Shown: piece after piece, positions 17,031 through 26,091 of the stretch
Numbering within the stretch: the stretch's first letter is position 1
Layout of the letters: every line of letters starts with the position of its first letter
Source: Arenicellales bacterium
GTDB taxonomy: Bacteria; Pseudomonadota; Gammaproteobacteria; Arenicellales; JAJDZL01
DNA: 64,000 bases
Direction: 5' to 3'
Assembly: GCA_951813075.1 (NCBI GenBank)
Contig: OX638343.1
Location: forward strand, 2,353,999-2,417,998
Position numbers and translations under genes: made by a program
Notes under the pieces: generated by a model
Databases searched by the model: none
The model's input: the letters and a program-made list of their open reading frames with translations, nothing else
Told to the model about the DNA's origin: nothing

Positions 17031-18125
17031 ATGGAACGTCGACAATTTCTCAAAACTGGTGCAATCGCAGGTACAGCAGCAGCAGCAAGTACCGTGGCAG
17101 CACCTGCAATTTCCATGGGGCACAAAGAGTTCAATATGGTTACGTCGTGGCCCAAGAATTTCCCGGGCCTTGGTACCGCAGCACAGCGATTTGCCGATCG
17201 AGTCACCAATATGTCGGATGGCAAGATGACCGTCAAGGTGTTTGCCGGCGGCGAACTTGTGCATCCGCTGCAATGCCATGATGCGGTTGAGGAAGGAACG
17301 GCCGATATGTATCATTCGGCAGAGTATTACTATCAGGGCAAGGCGCTTGCGTATTCGTTCTTTGCGTCCGTGCCATTCGGGTTGATTCCAGCAGAAATAG
17401 ATGCATGGATTCATCACGGCGGCGGTCAGGAACTCTGGGACGAAATTGGTGCGGGATTCGGTGTCAAACATTTCGCGTGCGGAAATTCTGGTTCGCAAAT
17501 GGGTGGCTGGTTCAAGCAACCGGTGACTTCGGTAGAAGACTTCAAGGGTCTGAAAATGCGTATGCCAGGTCTCGGAGGCCGTGTAATCGATGCCATGGGT
17601 GGCTCGTCTGTCACACTTGCCGGATCAGAAATCATGCCGGCACTTCAGGCAGGAACCATTGATGCAACCGAGTGGGTCGGTCCCTGGAATGATCTGGCGT
17701 TCGGTTTCTACAAGGTGGTTAAGTTCTACCACTATCCTGGATTTCATGAAACAGGCACAGTGCTGAGTTTCGGGATGAACAAGGGTGTTTGGGACGGACT
17801 GTCAGCATCAGAACAGGCAATCATTCAAAGCGCCGCCACGGCGGAAAACAATTTTGACTTGGCTGAATTCAATGCAAATAATGCTTCCGCGCTGGATACA
17901 TTGCTTTCCGAGCATGGTGTTGAGCTGGTCGAATTTTCCGACGAAGTGTTTATGGCCATGGGCGAAGCCGCTCGCGATGTTCTAGCCACGGTTGGAAGTA
18001 CCGACCCGGCGACTCAGAAGGTGTATGATAGTTTCATGGCTTTCCGCAAGGATGTAATCGGGTGGTCAAAATTGTCTGACCAGACGTACATGAACAAACG
18101 TGCACTGGTGGATTTCTATTCCTGA
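17031..18125 (+). CDS. dctP: TRAP transporter substrate-binding protein, TakP-like (DctP family)
   Basis: A 364-residue periplasmic protein with a Tat signal: RRQFLKTGAIAGTAAAAS at the start, cleavage around AAPAIS. The mature part carries NMVTSWPKNFPGLGTAAQRFA, GNSGSQMGGWF and the ligand loop LKMRMPGLGGRV, where the family Arg holds the substrate carboxylate, plus TEWVGPWND. These resemble TakP-type binders of 2-oxo acids rather than C4-dicarboxylate DctP; this is a family-level judgement. AAAGGAG lies upstream of the ATG. The transporter membrane genes follow after a terminator-like hairpin, which fits the need for more binding protein than permease. Confidence 0.92.
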   Translation: MERRQFLKTGAIAGTAAAASTVAAPAISMGHKEFNMVTSWPKNFPGLGTAAQRFADRVTNMSDGKMTVKVFAGGELVHPLQCHDAVEEGTADMYHSAEYYYQGKALAYSFFASVPFGLIPAEIDAWIHHGGGQELWDEIGAGFGVKHFACGNSGSQMGGWFKQPVTSVEDFKGLKMRMPGLGGRVIDAMGGSSVTLAGSEIMPALQAGTIDATEWVGPWNDLAFGFYKVVKFYHYPGFHETGTVLSFGMNKGVWDGLSASEQAIIQSAATAENNFDLAEFNANNASALDTLLSEHGVELVEFSDEVFMAMGEAARDVLATVGSTDPATQKVYDSFMAFRKDVIGWSKLSDQTYMNKRALVDFYS

Positions 18126-18157
18126 TCGTTGTTTGATCAATAGTGGTGTAATCAGAA

Positions 18158-18194
18158 GAATCCGCTTCATAATATTGGAGCGGATTCATTTTTT
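18158..18194 (+). terminator. Rho-independent terminator/attenuator between dctP and dctQM
   Basis: A perfect 9-bp stem GAATCCGCT (18158-18166) / AGCGGATTC (18179-18187) with a 12-nt loop is followed by A and six T (18189-18194). It lies 33 nt after the dctP stop, on the same strand as dctQ and dctM, so partial read-through would set the binding-protein to permease ratio. Confidence 0.75.
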
Positions 18195-18339
18195 ATAAGA
18201 CGATTACAAAATTGCTACTGAGTTGGTGTTGCAAAGTGCTGTGTGCAAGAAAGAGGACTGCTCCTGCGATGATGGCAAACCAACAATTGTTCGTCACTTG
18301 ATGACAAAAGTCCATGATTCGTAACTCCGGCTGTCTACT

Positions 18340-19080
18340 GTGAATGTTGATTTCATAGAGCTCTGGCACTCGCTGGAACGGTTGCCGTTTCTATTCAGCA
18401 TAACGGTGTATCTGTTGGTTCTGGGGACCGTCGCTGCATTCTTTGCCATTCCCGTCATGCTGATGTTTCGCTCGGAGCCACGACAGATCGTACGTAGTTT
18501 CCGTGAAGATCGGGATGCTGCAAAATCAATGGATGGCTACCGAAGCGTGTTACGTTTGACGGCGTCCTGCCTGACGCTGTTCAATACGGTAGTTGGTAGA
18601 TTTGCTGCGTGGCTGGTGCTGTTCATGACACTGATGCAGTTTGTGGTTGTGATCATGCGCTACGTATTTGCCTATGGCTCGATACAGATGCAGGAATCAA
18701 TCTGGTACATGCATGGCATTTTATTCATGCTTGGTGCTGGCTACACGCTGGCGAAAGAGGGACACGTCCGGCTTGATGTCTTTTACCGTGAAGCGAAAGA
18801 ACGAACCAAAGCTTGGATCAACTTGGTCGGCTCTTCGGTATTTTTGCTGCCTTTCTGTATTGTTAATTTCGAATTTGCGTGGTCATTGGTTCGCAATTCG
18901 TGGGTGGTCCGGGAAGGTTCGACAGAAACCGTGGGACTTCAGTACATTTATCTGTTCAAAACGGTGATCCTGGTATTTTCAGTGTTGCTCATCATTGAAG
19001 GTATTTCATTGGCGATCCGCAGTATTCTGCAGCTCACAGCCCCTCCCGATGAATCCCCTCGACAGCAAGTACAGGCATGA
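18340..19080 (+). CDS. dctQ: TRAP transporter small permease (DctQ)
   Basis: A 246-residue membrane protein starting with GTG at 18340. After an extra N-terminal hydrophobic segment (about 13-38) it has the four-helix DctQ core, including FVVVIMRYVFAYGSIQMQESIWYMHGILFMLGAGYTLAKEGHVRLDVF in two pieces, where the Gln-Glu and HVRLDVF motifs are diagnostic. It is longer than a minimal DctQ because of the N-terminal extension, as in TakQ-type proteins. It ends in the ATGA overlap with the large permease. Confidence 0.9.
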   Translation: MNVDFIELWHSLERLPFLFSITVYLLVLGTVAAFFAIPVMLMFRSEPRQIVRSFREDRDAAKSMDGYRSVLRLTASCLTLFNTVVGRFAAWLVLFMTLMQFVVVIMRYVFAYGSIQMQESIWYMHGILFMLGAGYTLAKEGHVRLDVFYREAKERTKAWINLVGSSVFLLPFCIVNFEFAWSLVRNSWVVREGSTETVGLQYIYLFKTVILVFSVLLIIEGISLAIRSILQLTAPPDESPRQQVQA

Positions 19081-20705
19081 TTGAGTTTTTTGTGACACCT
19101 GAATTTCTGTGTGCAGCACTATTCGTCACGGTGATCATATTTTTGCTGTTCGGTTTTCCAGTGGCATTCAGCTTGGCGGGAGCCTCAATGCTTTTCGCAT
19201 ATATCGCTGCCGCGTTCGGATTGTTCGATCTTGCCTTCATTTCTGCTTTACCGCAAAGAATATTTTCGATCATGCGCAACGAAGTACTTGTTGCTGTTCC
19301 CTTGTTTGTGTTCATGGGCGTGACCCTGGAAAAATCAAAAATTGCCGAAGAACTTTTGGACAACATGGGCAAGTTGTTCGGCAGTATCAGAGGCGGTTTG
19401 GGATATTCGGTATGTATAGTCGGTGCATTGCTCGCTGCTTCAACTGGTATCGTAGGAGCAACTGTCGTTACCATGGGTCTGCTATCCCTACCGACAATGC
19501 TTCGCCGAGGCTATAACCCGTCGCTCGCCTGCGGGTCAATCTGTGCTTCAGGCACACTCGGTCAGGTCATACCACCTTCGATTGTGCTGGTTCTTTTGGG
19601 AGATCAGTTGTCGACTGCGTTTCAGCAGGCGCAGTTTTCGATGGGGAATTTCTCACCCGATGCAGTGTCGGTCAATGACCTTTTCGCGGGTGCCCTGATT
19701 CCCGGTCTGGTGCTCGTCGGCATGTACATCATCTACCAGATTATCATCGCGATCATTCGTCCTGATTCCTGCCCGGCAATACCGCGCGATGAGGTAACGA
19801 CCATAGACGGTACATCCATGTTGAGGACGATGGTGTCGACCTTGTTCGCGCCGTTGGCTTTGATTGTTGCGGTGCTTGGATCGATTCTGGCCGGACTTGC
19901 TTCTCCGACAGAGTCTGCCGCGATGGGTGGAACCGGTGCACTGATGATGGCTGGTTACCGAGTGGATCCCAGACGCGGGCGTCTGATTGTCATCGGAGGA
20001 ATCTGCCTCGCGATCATGCTACTGACTACTGTGCTGTTTGATCTTCGCATGCAAAGAGAAACGCTTACCACGCTTGAGTGGTTGGCTATCTTTGTTGCAT
20101 TGGTCTGCGCAGTTGGTCTGGTCCTGGGAATTTTCACTGCCATAATGCGCGTATACAGCATGCGGGATGATCAAGGCGAATCCATTCTGCCACAAATTAT
20201 GCTGCAGACTATGATTGTGTCGGCCATGGTGTTTGTGATCCTGATCGGAGCGTCCATGTTCTCGCTTGTGTTTCGTGGACTGAGCGGTGACGAGGTTGTT
20301 GAGAACGTGTTGCACAATCTGCCAGGCGGAACGCTGACCGTTCTGCTGTTGATCATGCTGTTGATGTTCCTGCTGGGATTTATTCTTGACTTTTTGGAAA
20401 TAATTTTTATCGTCGTGCCGATCGTGGGGCCGGTACTGCTTCAGATGGAAGTCGCACCGGGTGTACCAATGAGTCCGGTGTGGTTGGGTGTGATGATGGC
20501 GGTCAACCTTCAGACTTCATTTCTGACACCGCCTTTTGGGTTTTCGCTTTTCTATCTGCGCGGTGTGGCACCCTCGACTATCCAGACAATGCAGATCTAC
20601 AAAGGCGTCATCCCCTTTGTAGTGATACAGTTGCTGATGCTGGTGGTGCTATGGTTTTTCCCGGCTCTTGCTACATGGTTGCCAAATGCGATATACGGGC
20701 CTTAG
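19077..20705 (+). CDS. dctM: TRAP transporter large permease (DctM)
   Basis: A 542-residue DctM large subunit, overlapping dctQ by 4 nt. It has around 12-14 membrane segments, the motifs FGFPVAFSLAGASM, PLFVFMGVTLEKS, GAVLAASTGIVGATVVTMG-like residues near 120, and LGQVIPPSIVLVLLGDQL. The second half has the matching LQTSFLTPPFGFSLFYLRGV. It is longer than the common 430-residue DctM because of a loop and extra helices near residues 290-380, a feature of the TakM subgroup. It uses a sodium or proton gradient to import the ligand bound by the dctP product. Confidence 0.92.
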   Translation: MIEFFVTPEFLCAALFVTVIIFLLFGFPVAFSLAGASMLFAYIAAAFGLFDLAFISALPQRIFSIMRNEVLVAVPLFVFMGVTLEKSKIAEELLDNMGKLFGSIRGGLGYSVCIVGALLAASTGIVGATVVTMGLLSLPTMLRRGYNPSLACGSICASGTLGQVIPPSIVLVLLGDQLSTAFQQAQFSMGNFSPDAVSVNDLFAGALIPGLVLVGMYIIYQIIIAIIRPDSCPAIPRDEVTTIDGTSMLRTMVSTLFAPLALIVAVLGSILAGLASPTESAAMGGTGALMMAGYRVDPRRGRLIVIGGICLAIMLLTTVLFDLRMQRETLTTLEWLAIFVALVCAVGLVLGIFTAIMRVYSMRDDQGESILPQIMLQTMIVSAMVFVILIGASMFSLVFRGLSGDEVVENVLHNLPGGTLTVLLLIMLLMFLLGFILDFLEIIFIVVPIVGPVLLQMEVAPGVPMSPVWLGVMMAVNLQTSFLTPPFGFSLFYLRGVAPSTIQTMQIYKGVIPFVVIQLLMLVVLWFFPALATWLPNAIYGP

Positions 20706-20741
20706 CCCATCGCCAATCAAGCCGGCGTTTTCGTTGAGTGA

Positions 20742-21434
20742 TCAGAACAGCGGTGCGTGAGCCGCTACCAAGGCAACCTGAATTTCCCGAATAAGTTTGG
20801 TAGTCGTCTGACCGATAAGGTCGAGTCGGATGATTTGTTCAATTCTGGGACGCAATCGAGACAGTTCTGCCTGACCGATCAATGTTCGAAGCATATTGCA
20901 GGCATCCAACAGGGAGACGAGAACGATGTCTTCCTGATTCGGTATATCATCGCTGTACAGAATATTCAGCACTCGCCGCTTGCTTTCTCTTTCAACAGAT
21001 TGATCAATGGTGGGATAGGTTTCAGTTTTTACAACCCACAATATCCGTTTTTCCGTCCTGCCGAGAATACCTCTTTCAATCAAACGGTTGATACTGTTCT
21101 CCAAGATATCCGCGCCTTCGTCGGCAATCGCGTTCACCCAGTACTTCAGGTCCTGATTGGAACTACTGCTACCGACTTTGTTCAAAATAAAATCGAGAAC
21201 CGGTTCGCCAGTTGGATCTTTATTGATGATGTAGAACGATTCGACGTCGCTGTCTACCTTGTTCTCGATCGCCAATTCCATCAAAATAGCGCCGGCAAGA
21301 ACAAAATGCAAAGTCAACTGAGGAACCTGTATCAAAGTTCCTTTCTTTTCATCCAGCAGCAGAAGCAAAACCTCTTCTGCGAGAGTGATTTTCCTAGTTT
21401 CGTATTTGTCGTTCAATTTTCTATTTTGTGCCAA
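20742..21434 (-). CDS. GPP34 (Golgi phosphoprotein 3-like) domain protein
   Basis: A 230-residue protein matching the GPP34/GOLPH3/Vps74 domain: it opens with KITLAEEVLLLLLDEKKG, followed by a helical LAGAILMELAIENKV segment and LIERGILGRTEKRILWV, the order seen in this family. In eukaryotes the family binds phosphatidylinositol-4-phosphate on Golgi membranes; in bacteria its role is not established, with scattered occurrence in actinobacteria and others. No signal peptide or membrane helix. It is convergent with dctM (36-nt gap) and divergent from the unknown gene at 21637. Confidence 0.78.
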   Translation of the reverse strand: MAQNRKLNDKYETRKITLAEEVLLLLLDEKKGTLIQVPQLTLHFVLAGAILMELAIENKVDSDVESFYIINKDPTGEPVLDFILNKVGSSSSNQDLKYWVNAIADEGADILENSINRLIERGILGRTEKRILWVVKTETYPTIDQSVERESKRRVLNILYSDDIPNQEDIVLVSLLDACNMLRTLIGQAELSRLRPRIEQIIRLDLIGQTTTKLIREIQVALVAAHAPLF

Positions 21435-21636
21435 GTCACCAGCGTGGATTACGACGTCACTTCAGGTTGGTTAAACCAATTTTAAGTCGAATCAACGCCC
21501 AAATGCAAATTTCGCATTTTTCCCTGGAACTTTCTGCTGTTACTGTATTATTCTGATTGATTGAATTGGCGCGGTCGCCAACCATACTGAATATTTCAAG
21601 TAATGACTATGTTAATTGTGAGTTAGTCGGACTAAA

Positions 21637-22599
21637 ATGAGTTTTGGCTGTGGAAAAACCGACCAGAATAACAGTATGACAGACTCGGAATCGCAATCGA
21701 AAAACGGCGCAGTTTGCGAAATTGACGGTGTCAAACGAATTTTATTTGATGGATATTGGATACGCTATTACGGTCCGCCTCAGGAGACTTGGACTGCAAA
21801 GAAGAATTTGATCTCCGGACTGACCAGAAGAACGTTCCATCACACTGAACCCGGTATAAACACTCCGGGAGAGAATCTTGACCGTGCGCGAACCTCCTAT
21901 GAGGACGCAGGGTCGGAAGAAGAGAAACGAGTCAACGCCGCAATGCTGGCAGGTGCCCTGTTCAATCGGGCGACCGACATCATTACGTCGGTCGTGGAGC
22001 TTGAAGACAAAGGTGTCCATATCAGTTTGGACAATGAATTGGTGAAGCAGTGCGGAGAGTGTCTTTCCGAAGCAATGGAATTGGGAAAGTCGGTTCGACA
22101 TTTCAGTGGCAACGAAGGTATTGACGAATTGTGGGGGGAGCCTTTGAAGGCATTCTCGATGTCCACAATCGACTTTTACAAATCAAGATACGTCAAGATT
22201 GCACAGACGATGCGGGACATTGATAGGATCAACAATGTTCTGAAGCAAACCTTGGAATCATTTGAGGAATTCGATAATGCATGGCCGATTTTGATAGATT
22301 ATGCCGAATTCGCGAAGCTCAACTGCGAAATCATGAAAACTGATCCTGACTATTTTTCCATCTGGCCTAAATTTGTAACACGTTCCGAACAGCTGCAACA
22401 ATTGGTTGAAGCGATTCTTGATGAGAACAGAGGTCACATTGAGCAGGAAATTCTGGATGGTTGCTGGCTGTTCGAGCAGGGAAGAAATCTAATTGCATAC
22501 ATATCGGGGGCTCGTGTTCCGATGCCAAAAACAATGAATCGTTTTTTCGACGACTGCGTTGAGTTTTCGCAGGGGGGAAATCGTACACAGGGAGGATAA
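21637..22599 (+). CDS. Protein of unknown function, linked to thiol-dioxygenase/rhodanese genes
   Basis: I do not recognise this 320-residue protein. It is soluble, mostly alpha-helical and acidic. The N-terminal part is distinctive: GYWIRYYGPPQETWTAKKNLI followed by LTRRTFHHTEPG. The rest is helical with a conserved-looking SAEMELGKSVRH-like middle (about 145-160) and ends in a Gly/Gln-rich tail. The ATG at 21676 (residue 14) is an alternative start; neither start has a clear ribosome site. The stop is 2 nt before the cupin gene, which overlaps the rhodanese gene by 4 nt, so the three form one operon and this protein probably acts in the same sulfur pathway. Confidence 0.75.
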   Translation: MSFGCGKTDQNNSMTDSESQSKNGAVCEIDGVKRILFDGYWIRYYGPPQETWTAKKNLISGLTRRTFHHTEPGINTPGENLDRARTSYEDAGSEEEKRVNAAMLAGALFNRATDIITSVVELEDKGVHISLDNELVKQCGECLSEAMELGKSVRHFSGNEGIDELWGEPLKAFSMSTIDFYKSRYVKIAQTMRDIDRINNVLKQTLESFEEFDNAWPILIDYAEFAKLNCEIMKTDPDYFSIWPKFVTRSEQLQQLVEAILDENRGHIEQEILDGCWLFEQGRNLIAYISGARVPMPKTMNRFFDDCVEFSQGGNRTQGG

Positions 22600-22601
22600 C
22601 A

Positions 22602-23195
22602 ATGACTGTGAATGAACAAAGACGAATAGCAGTGCGTTCGACTGTCGAACGAATAAGAAATATCGAAGCGACACACGGTGTAACCAGAACCGGACTCGAG
22701 CAGATTGAACTGCAGCTTCGGGAACTCGCGGGTCATTCGGATTGGTTTACCGAGAATGAGTTTCCAGCACCAGAGCAGGAGTCCGAAGATACATCATTCG
22801 TTTATCGAATTTCGGAGGACCCACAGGATAATCGCTTCGCTTTGTATATCCAGTCAGCGCGGGCACCGACAAATACTCCCGCGCACAACCATCATACATG
22901 GGCAGCGATAACTGGCATCCGAGGTGACGAACTCAATCGATTCTATCGGCGTAGCAACGGTGGCGTCGAGGTGGTGGGATCACACGTAGTGCGGCCAGGT
23001 TCGGGAGTCAGTTTTCTTCCGGATGATCTGCATTCCATTCATATTACCGACAACGAGGCGGTCATAAATTTTCATATGTATGGGCTCGGTCTGGAATATC
23101 TGACTGATCGTGAATACTATCACGCAGGATCCGGTAGCTGGAAGGTATTCAAAGACCGTAGCAATATCGTTGATGCAGGATATGTTTCGCAATGA
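22602..23195 (+). CDS. Cupin protein, thiol (cysteine) dioxygenase-like, copy 2
   Basis: A 197-residue cupin, paralogous along its whole length to the protein at 9318-9905. Iron ligand candidates sit at identical positions: His95 and His97 in PAHNHHTW and His144 in LPDDLHSIH. Shared blocks include RFALYIQSARAP, GIRGDELNRFYRR and FHMYGLGLEYL. GGAGG lies just upstream of the ATG, inside the end of the previous gene. It ends in an ATGA overlap with the multi-rhodanese gene. Cysteine dioxygenase makes cysteine sulfinate, and sulfane sulfur handled by a rhodanese would fit that pathway; 3-mercaptopropionate or another thiol is also possible. Confidence 0.85.
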   Translation: MTVNEQRRIAVRSTVERIRNIEATHGVTRTGLEQIELQLRELAGHSDWFTENEFPAPEQESEDTSFVYRISEDPQDNRFALYIQSARAPTNTPAHNHHTWAAITGIRGDELNRFYRRSNGGVEVVGSHVVRPGSGVSFLPDDLHSIHITDNEAVINFHMYGLGLEYLTDREYYHAGSGSWKVFKDRSNIVDAGYVSQ

Positions 23196-24787
23196 ATCGC
23201 GAATTCAGTGCCGAGAACCTGAAACGACGCATCCTCACCCGTGAAGAAATTGCGATTATCGACGTTCGAGAAGAAGGCATCTATTTCGACTGCCATCTTT
23301 TTTGGGCGACCAACATTCCTCTGAGCCGGTTGGAATGCCTGGTTTCTGAACTACTGCCGCGGCGCAGTGTGCCGATTGTCGTCTATGACAGCGGTCCGAC
23401 TGGCAAGGAAACTTTGGCTCGACGTGCGCAAAAACGCTTGGAAGAGCTGGATTATCGGGATGTCAGTATTCTCATAGGCGGAATCCAGGGTTGGAAGGCC
23501 GCTGGTTTTGAATTGTTTTCCGGATTGAATGTTCCCAGCAAGACTTTTGGGGAGTATCTGCTTCAACAAAGACAGCCACCCGAAGTAAACGCCGAAACAC
23601 TTAACGCCCGATTGGCAGCAAATGATGATCTTGTTGTATTGGACAGTCGCCCGATGGATGAATACAACGAAATGAGTATCCCGGGTGCGATTGATGTACC
23701 GGGTGCAGAACTGGTCTACCGGGTGTTCGAGATCGCCTCAAACTCTGAAACCGACGTCGTTGTCAACTGTGCCGGGCGCACACGCAGCATTGTTGGTGCG
23801 ATGTCGCTTATCAATGCGCAAATTCCAAACAATGTCAGTTTGCTGAAAGATGGCACAATGGGCTGGCATTTGGCCGGGTTGCCGCTGGACCATGGTAAGA
23901 CACTTGAAGTTGCACCACCGTCTCAAGAGAATCTTGCCAAGGCGATCGCTGCCGCGAACCGAGTTGCCGCCAGATTTGATATTTCCTTTGTGGACTATCA
24001 GACTTTGTCGAGATGGGATCAGGAGCCGGATCGTACGCTATACATTTTTGATGTCCGCACACAACAAGAGTATGAGAAAGGACATGTGACAGGGTCGAGT
24101 CATGCGCCAGGAGGCCAGTTGGTTCAGACCACTGACGAGTTTATTGCTGTGCGTAATGCCCGTACGGTGTTGGTTGACGACAAGCAAGTGCGAGCGATCA
24201 TGACTGCGTCTTGGCTGATGCAGATGGGACATCGGGATGTTCACGTGCTCAGCGGTTGTCTGGAAGACATGCAGATTGAAACCGGTGCAAAAAAAGTACC
24301 GATTGCGGACTACCGCGAGTGTGAAACAATTGAACCCGGCGAGTTAAGAGCGGCGTTGCAATCGGGTGAGAAAATGATGGTGGTAGATCTGTCATCAAGC
24401 CGAAACTACCGCCGCGGTCATATTCTTGAAGCACACTGGTGCATCCGGCAAAGACTTGAATCCGCTTTGGTTTTCCACCAACCAATCGGACTGCTTGTAC
24501 TCACTTCAGAGGACGGTATACTGGCACATCTGGCCGCTGCTGATTTGATTAAATCAGATGCCAGACAGTTGATCAGGGTTCTCAATGGTGGGAACCGCGG
24601 TTGGAAGGCGGCTGGATTTGCGTTGATCGAAGGTATGGACAATCTACTGGCAGATGTAATCGACGTTTGGGACAAGCCTTATCATCACAAAACAGATCAG
24701 GAGCAGAGAATGAGATCCTACCTGGAATGGGAGGTTCAGCTCATGGACCAGGCAGATCGCGACGGCACTGTTGAATTTTATTGTTAG
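23192..24787 (+). CDS. Four-domain rhodanese-like sulfurtransferase
   Basis: A 531-residue cytoplasmic protein made of four rhodanese domains, roughly residues 10-115, 130-235, 265-370 and 385-490. Each shows the CH2A/CH2B-like Asp-x-Arg stretch (IIDVREEG, VLDSRPMDEY, IFDVRTQQEY, VVDLSSSRNY) and a terminal GGxxGWKAAGF-type motif. Only domain 2 keeps the active-site cysteine, Cys193 in NCAGRTRS. The equivalent loops read YDSGPTGK, DDKQVRA and TSEDGIL, so domains 1, 3 and 4 should be non-catalytic and may bind or position substrate. It is coupled by a 4-nt overlap to the thiol-dioxygenase-like gene. Confidence 0.9.
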   Translation: MNREFSAENLKRRILTREEIAIIDVREEGIYFDCHLFWATNIPLSRLECLVSELLPRRSVPIVVYDSGPTGKETLARRAQKRLEELDYRDVSILIGGIQGWKAAGFELFSGLNVPSKTFGEYLLQQRQPPEVNAETLNARLAANDDLVVLDSRPMDEYNEMSIPGAIDVPGAELVYRVFEIASNSETDVVVNCAGRTRSIVGAMSLINAQIPNNVSLLKDGTMGWHLAGLPLDHGKTLEVAPPSQENLAKAIAAANRVAARFDISFVDYQTLSRWDQEPDRTLYIFDVRTQQEYEKGHVTGSSHAPGGQLVQTTDEFIAVRNARTVLVDDKQVRAIMTASWLMQMGHRDVHVLSGCLEDMQIETGAKKVPIADYRECETIEPGELRAALQSGEKMMVVDLSSSRNYRRGHILEAHWCIRQRLESALVFHQPIGLLVLTSEDGILAHLAAADLIKSDARQLIRVLNGGNRGWKAAGFALIEGMDNLLADVIDVWDKPYHHKTDQEQRMRSYLEWEVQLMDQADRDGTVEFYC

Positions 24788-24808
24788 TTGCCTGTCAACG
24801 TTCCAGAG

Positions 24809-25945
24809 TCAGTCTGTGACCCCGACCAAAGTCTCTTTGACGATGAATCTCACAACATCTACCAGCGCTAATTCGTTGGATCTGCCTTGGTCGATTGATT
24901 GATTGTAGACAGACAACTGCTGGTGAGCGCTGGTGCCACGTTTGAGAATGTTTCGGATGTTATTGATTTCCTCAACGCAGTCTAAATATTGCGCATCTTC
25001 AGATATTAATTCGATGATCTCTTCTGCGAGATCTGGAAAGTCAACCATTTCGCGTCGTCCGAAATCGATCAGTCCACGGTCGATTCCATAACGCTGGGCG
25101 CGCCATCGGTTTTCCTGGACCAGAAACGCCGAGTACTCCCGCCAACGCTGATTTTGCATCTTCAGCCGATACAACAGCCTCATCCAACACCGAAAAACAC
25201 AAGCGACCGTGATTGAATCTTCAATGTTGGTGCAGATGTCCGTTAACCGCATTTCAAGTGTTGGATAGCGCCAACTGGGTCGGATATCCCACCATATCTT
25301 GGTTGCATTTTCGATGATTCCAAGATCAACCATAACGTTGACGTGATTCATATAATCTGTATAGCTGTGGAATTGTGGTGGCAGACCGGTTCTGGGCATT
25401 TGATCAAAAACAGACACCCGATAAGACTTCAACCCTGAATTATCACCTCTCCAGAATGGTGAAGATGTGCTAAGTGCAAGAATGTGAGGTAATACGTAGG
25501 TCGCTTGGTTCATCAAGTCAATTCGTAACTCATCGTTTGGAATTCCGATATGGACATGCATGCCGCTGATGTAGAGTCTGTGCACAATACGTTGCATCTG
25601 CTCGGCGAGGTCCAGATACCGATCGTCATCTGTCAATAGAGTGGAACCAAATGAAAAAGGGTGGGTTGACGAGGCCATAATCAAGCAGTCATGCTTGCGG
25701 GCGATTCTGGCGACCGTACTTCGCAATCGAACTAATTCTTCTCTGAGTTCCCGGGTGCTGGTACAGACTTTTGTGCCAACTTCAATCTGGCATTGCAGAA
25801 ATTCTTTGGTGACCTGTGTTCCCAGCTCCTCCGCACAATCAGCCATCAGAGCCGGTGGCATCTTTGAAACGAGATTCAAAGTACCTATATCTACGACGAG
25901 GTACTCTTCTTCTATTCCGATGGTGAATTCAGGTTGATCGCTCAC
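24809..25945 (-). CDS. Carboxylate-amine ligase, YbdK/GCS2 family
   Basis: A 378-residue enzyme of the glutamate-cysteine ligase type 2 family. It begins TIGIEEEYLVVD, the ATP/Mg-binding opening of GCS2, then SSTHPFSFG, SGMHVHIGIPND and the late DIRPSWRYPTLEMRLTDIC motif. Length is normal. YbdK has weak gamma-glutamylcysteine synthetase activity in vitro, but the physiological reaction of most members is unknown. It is convergent with the rhodanese operon (21-nt gap), so a role in low-molecular-weight thiol synthesis would suit the neighbourhood but is not shown by the sequence. Confidence 0.88.
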   Translation of the reverse strand: MSDQPEFTIGIEEEYLVVDIGTLNLVSKMPPALMADCAEELGTQVTKEFLQCQIEVGTKVCTSTRELREELVRLRSTVARIARKHDCLIMASSTHPFSFGSTLLTDDDRYLDLAEQMQRIVHRLYISGMHVHIGIPNDELRIDLMNQATYVLPHILALSTSSPFWRGDNSGLKSYRVSVFDQMPRTGLPPQFHSYTDYMNHVNVMVDLGIIENATKIWWDIRPSWRYPTLEMRLTDICTNIEDSITVACVFRCWMRLLYRLKMQNQRWREYSAFLVQENRWRAQRYGIDRGLIDFGRREMVDFPDLAEEIIELISEDAQYLDCVEEINNIRNILKRGTSAHQQLSVYNQSIDQGRSNELALVDVVRFIVKETLVGVTD

Positions 25946-26091
25946 TGGATGATTCTTAATTACAGGTTGGATTCGAATGGCGAATTCAGCGAACGAATAA
26001 TTGTCTTGTTATTGTTAAAATGCTGCAGACATAACTTCTTCTGACTGTCAGCACCAATACACGTAAATTTTAAACCAAGTGAGGTTCCAGT

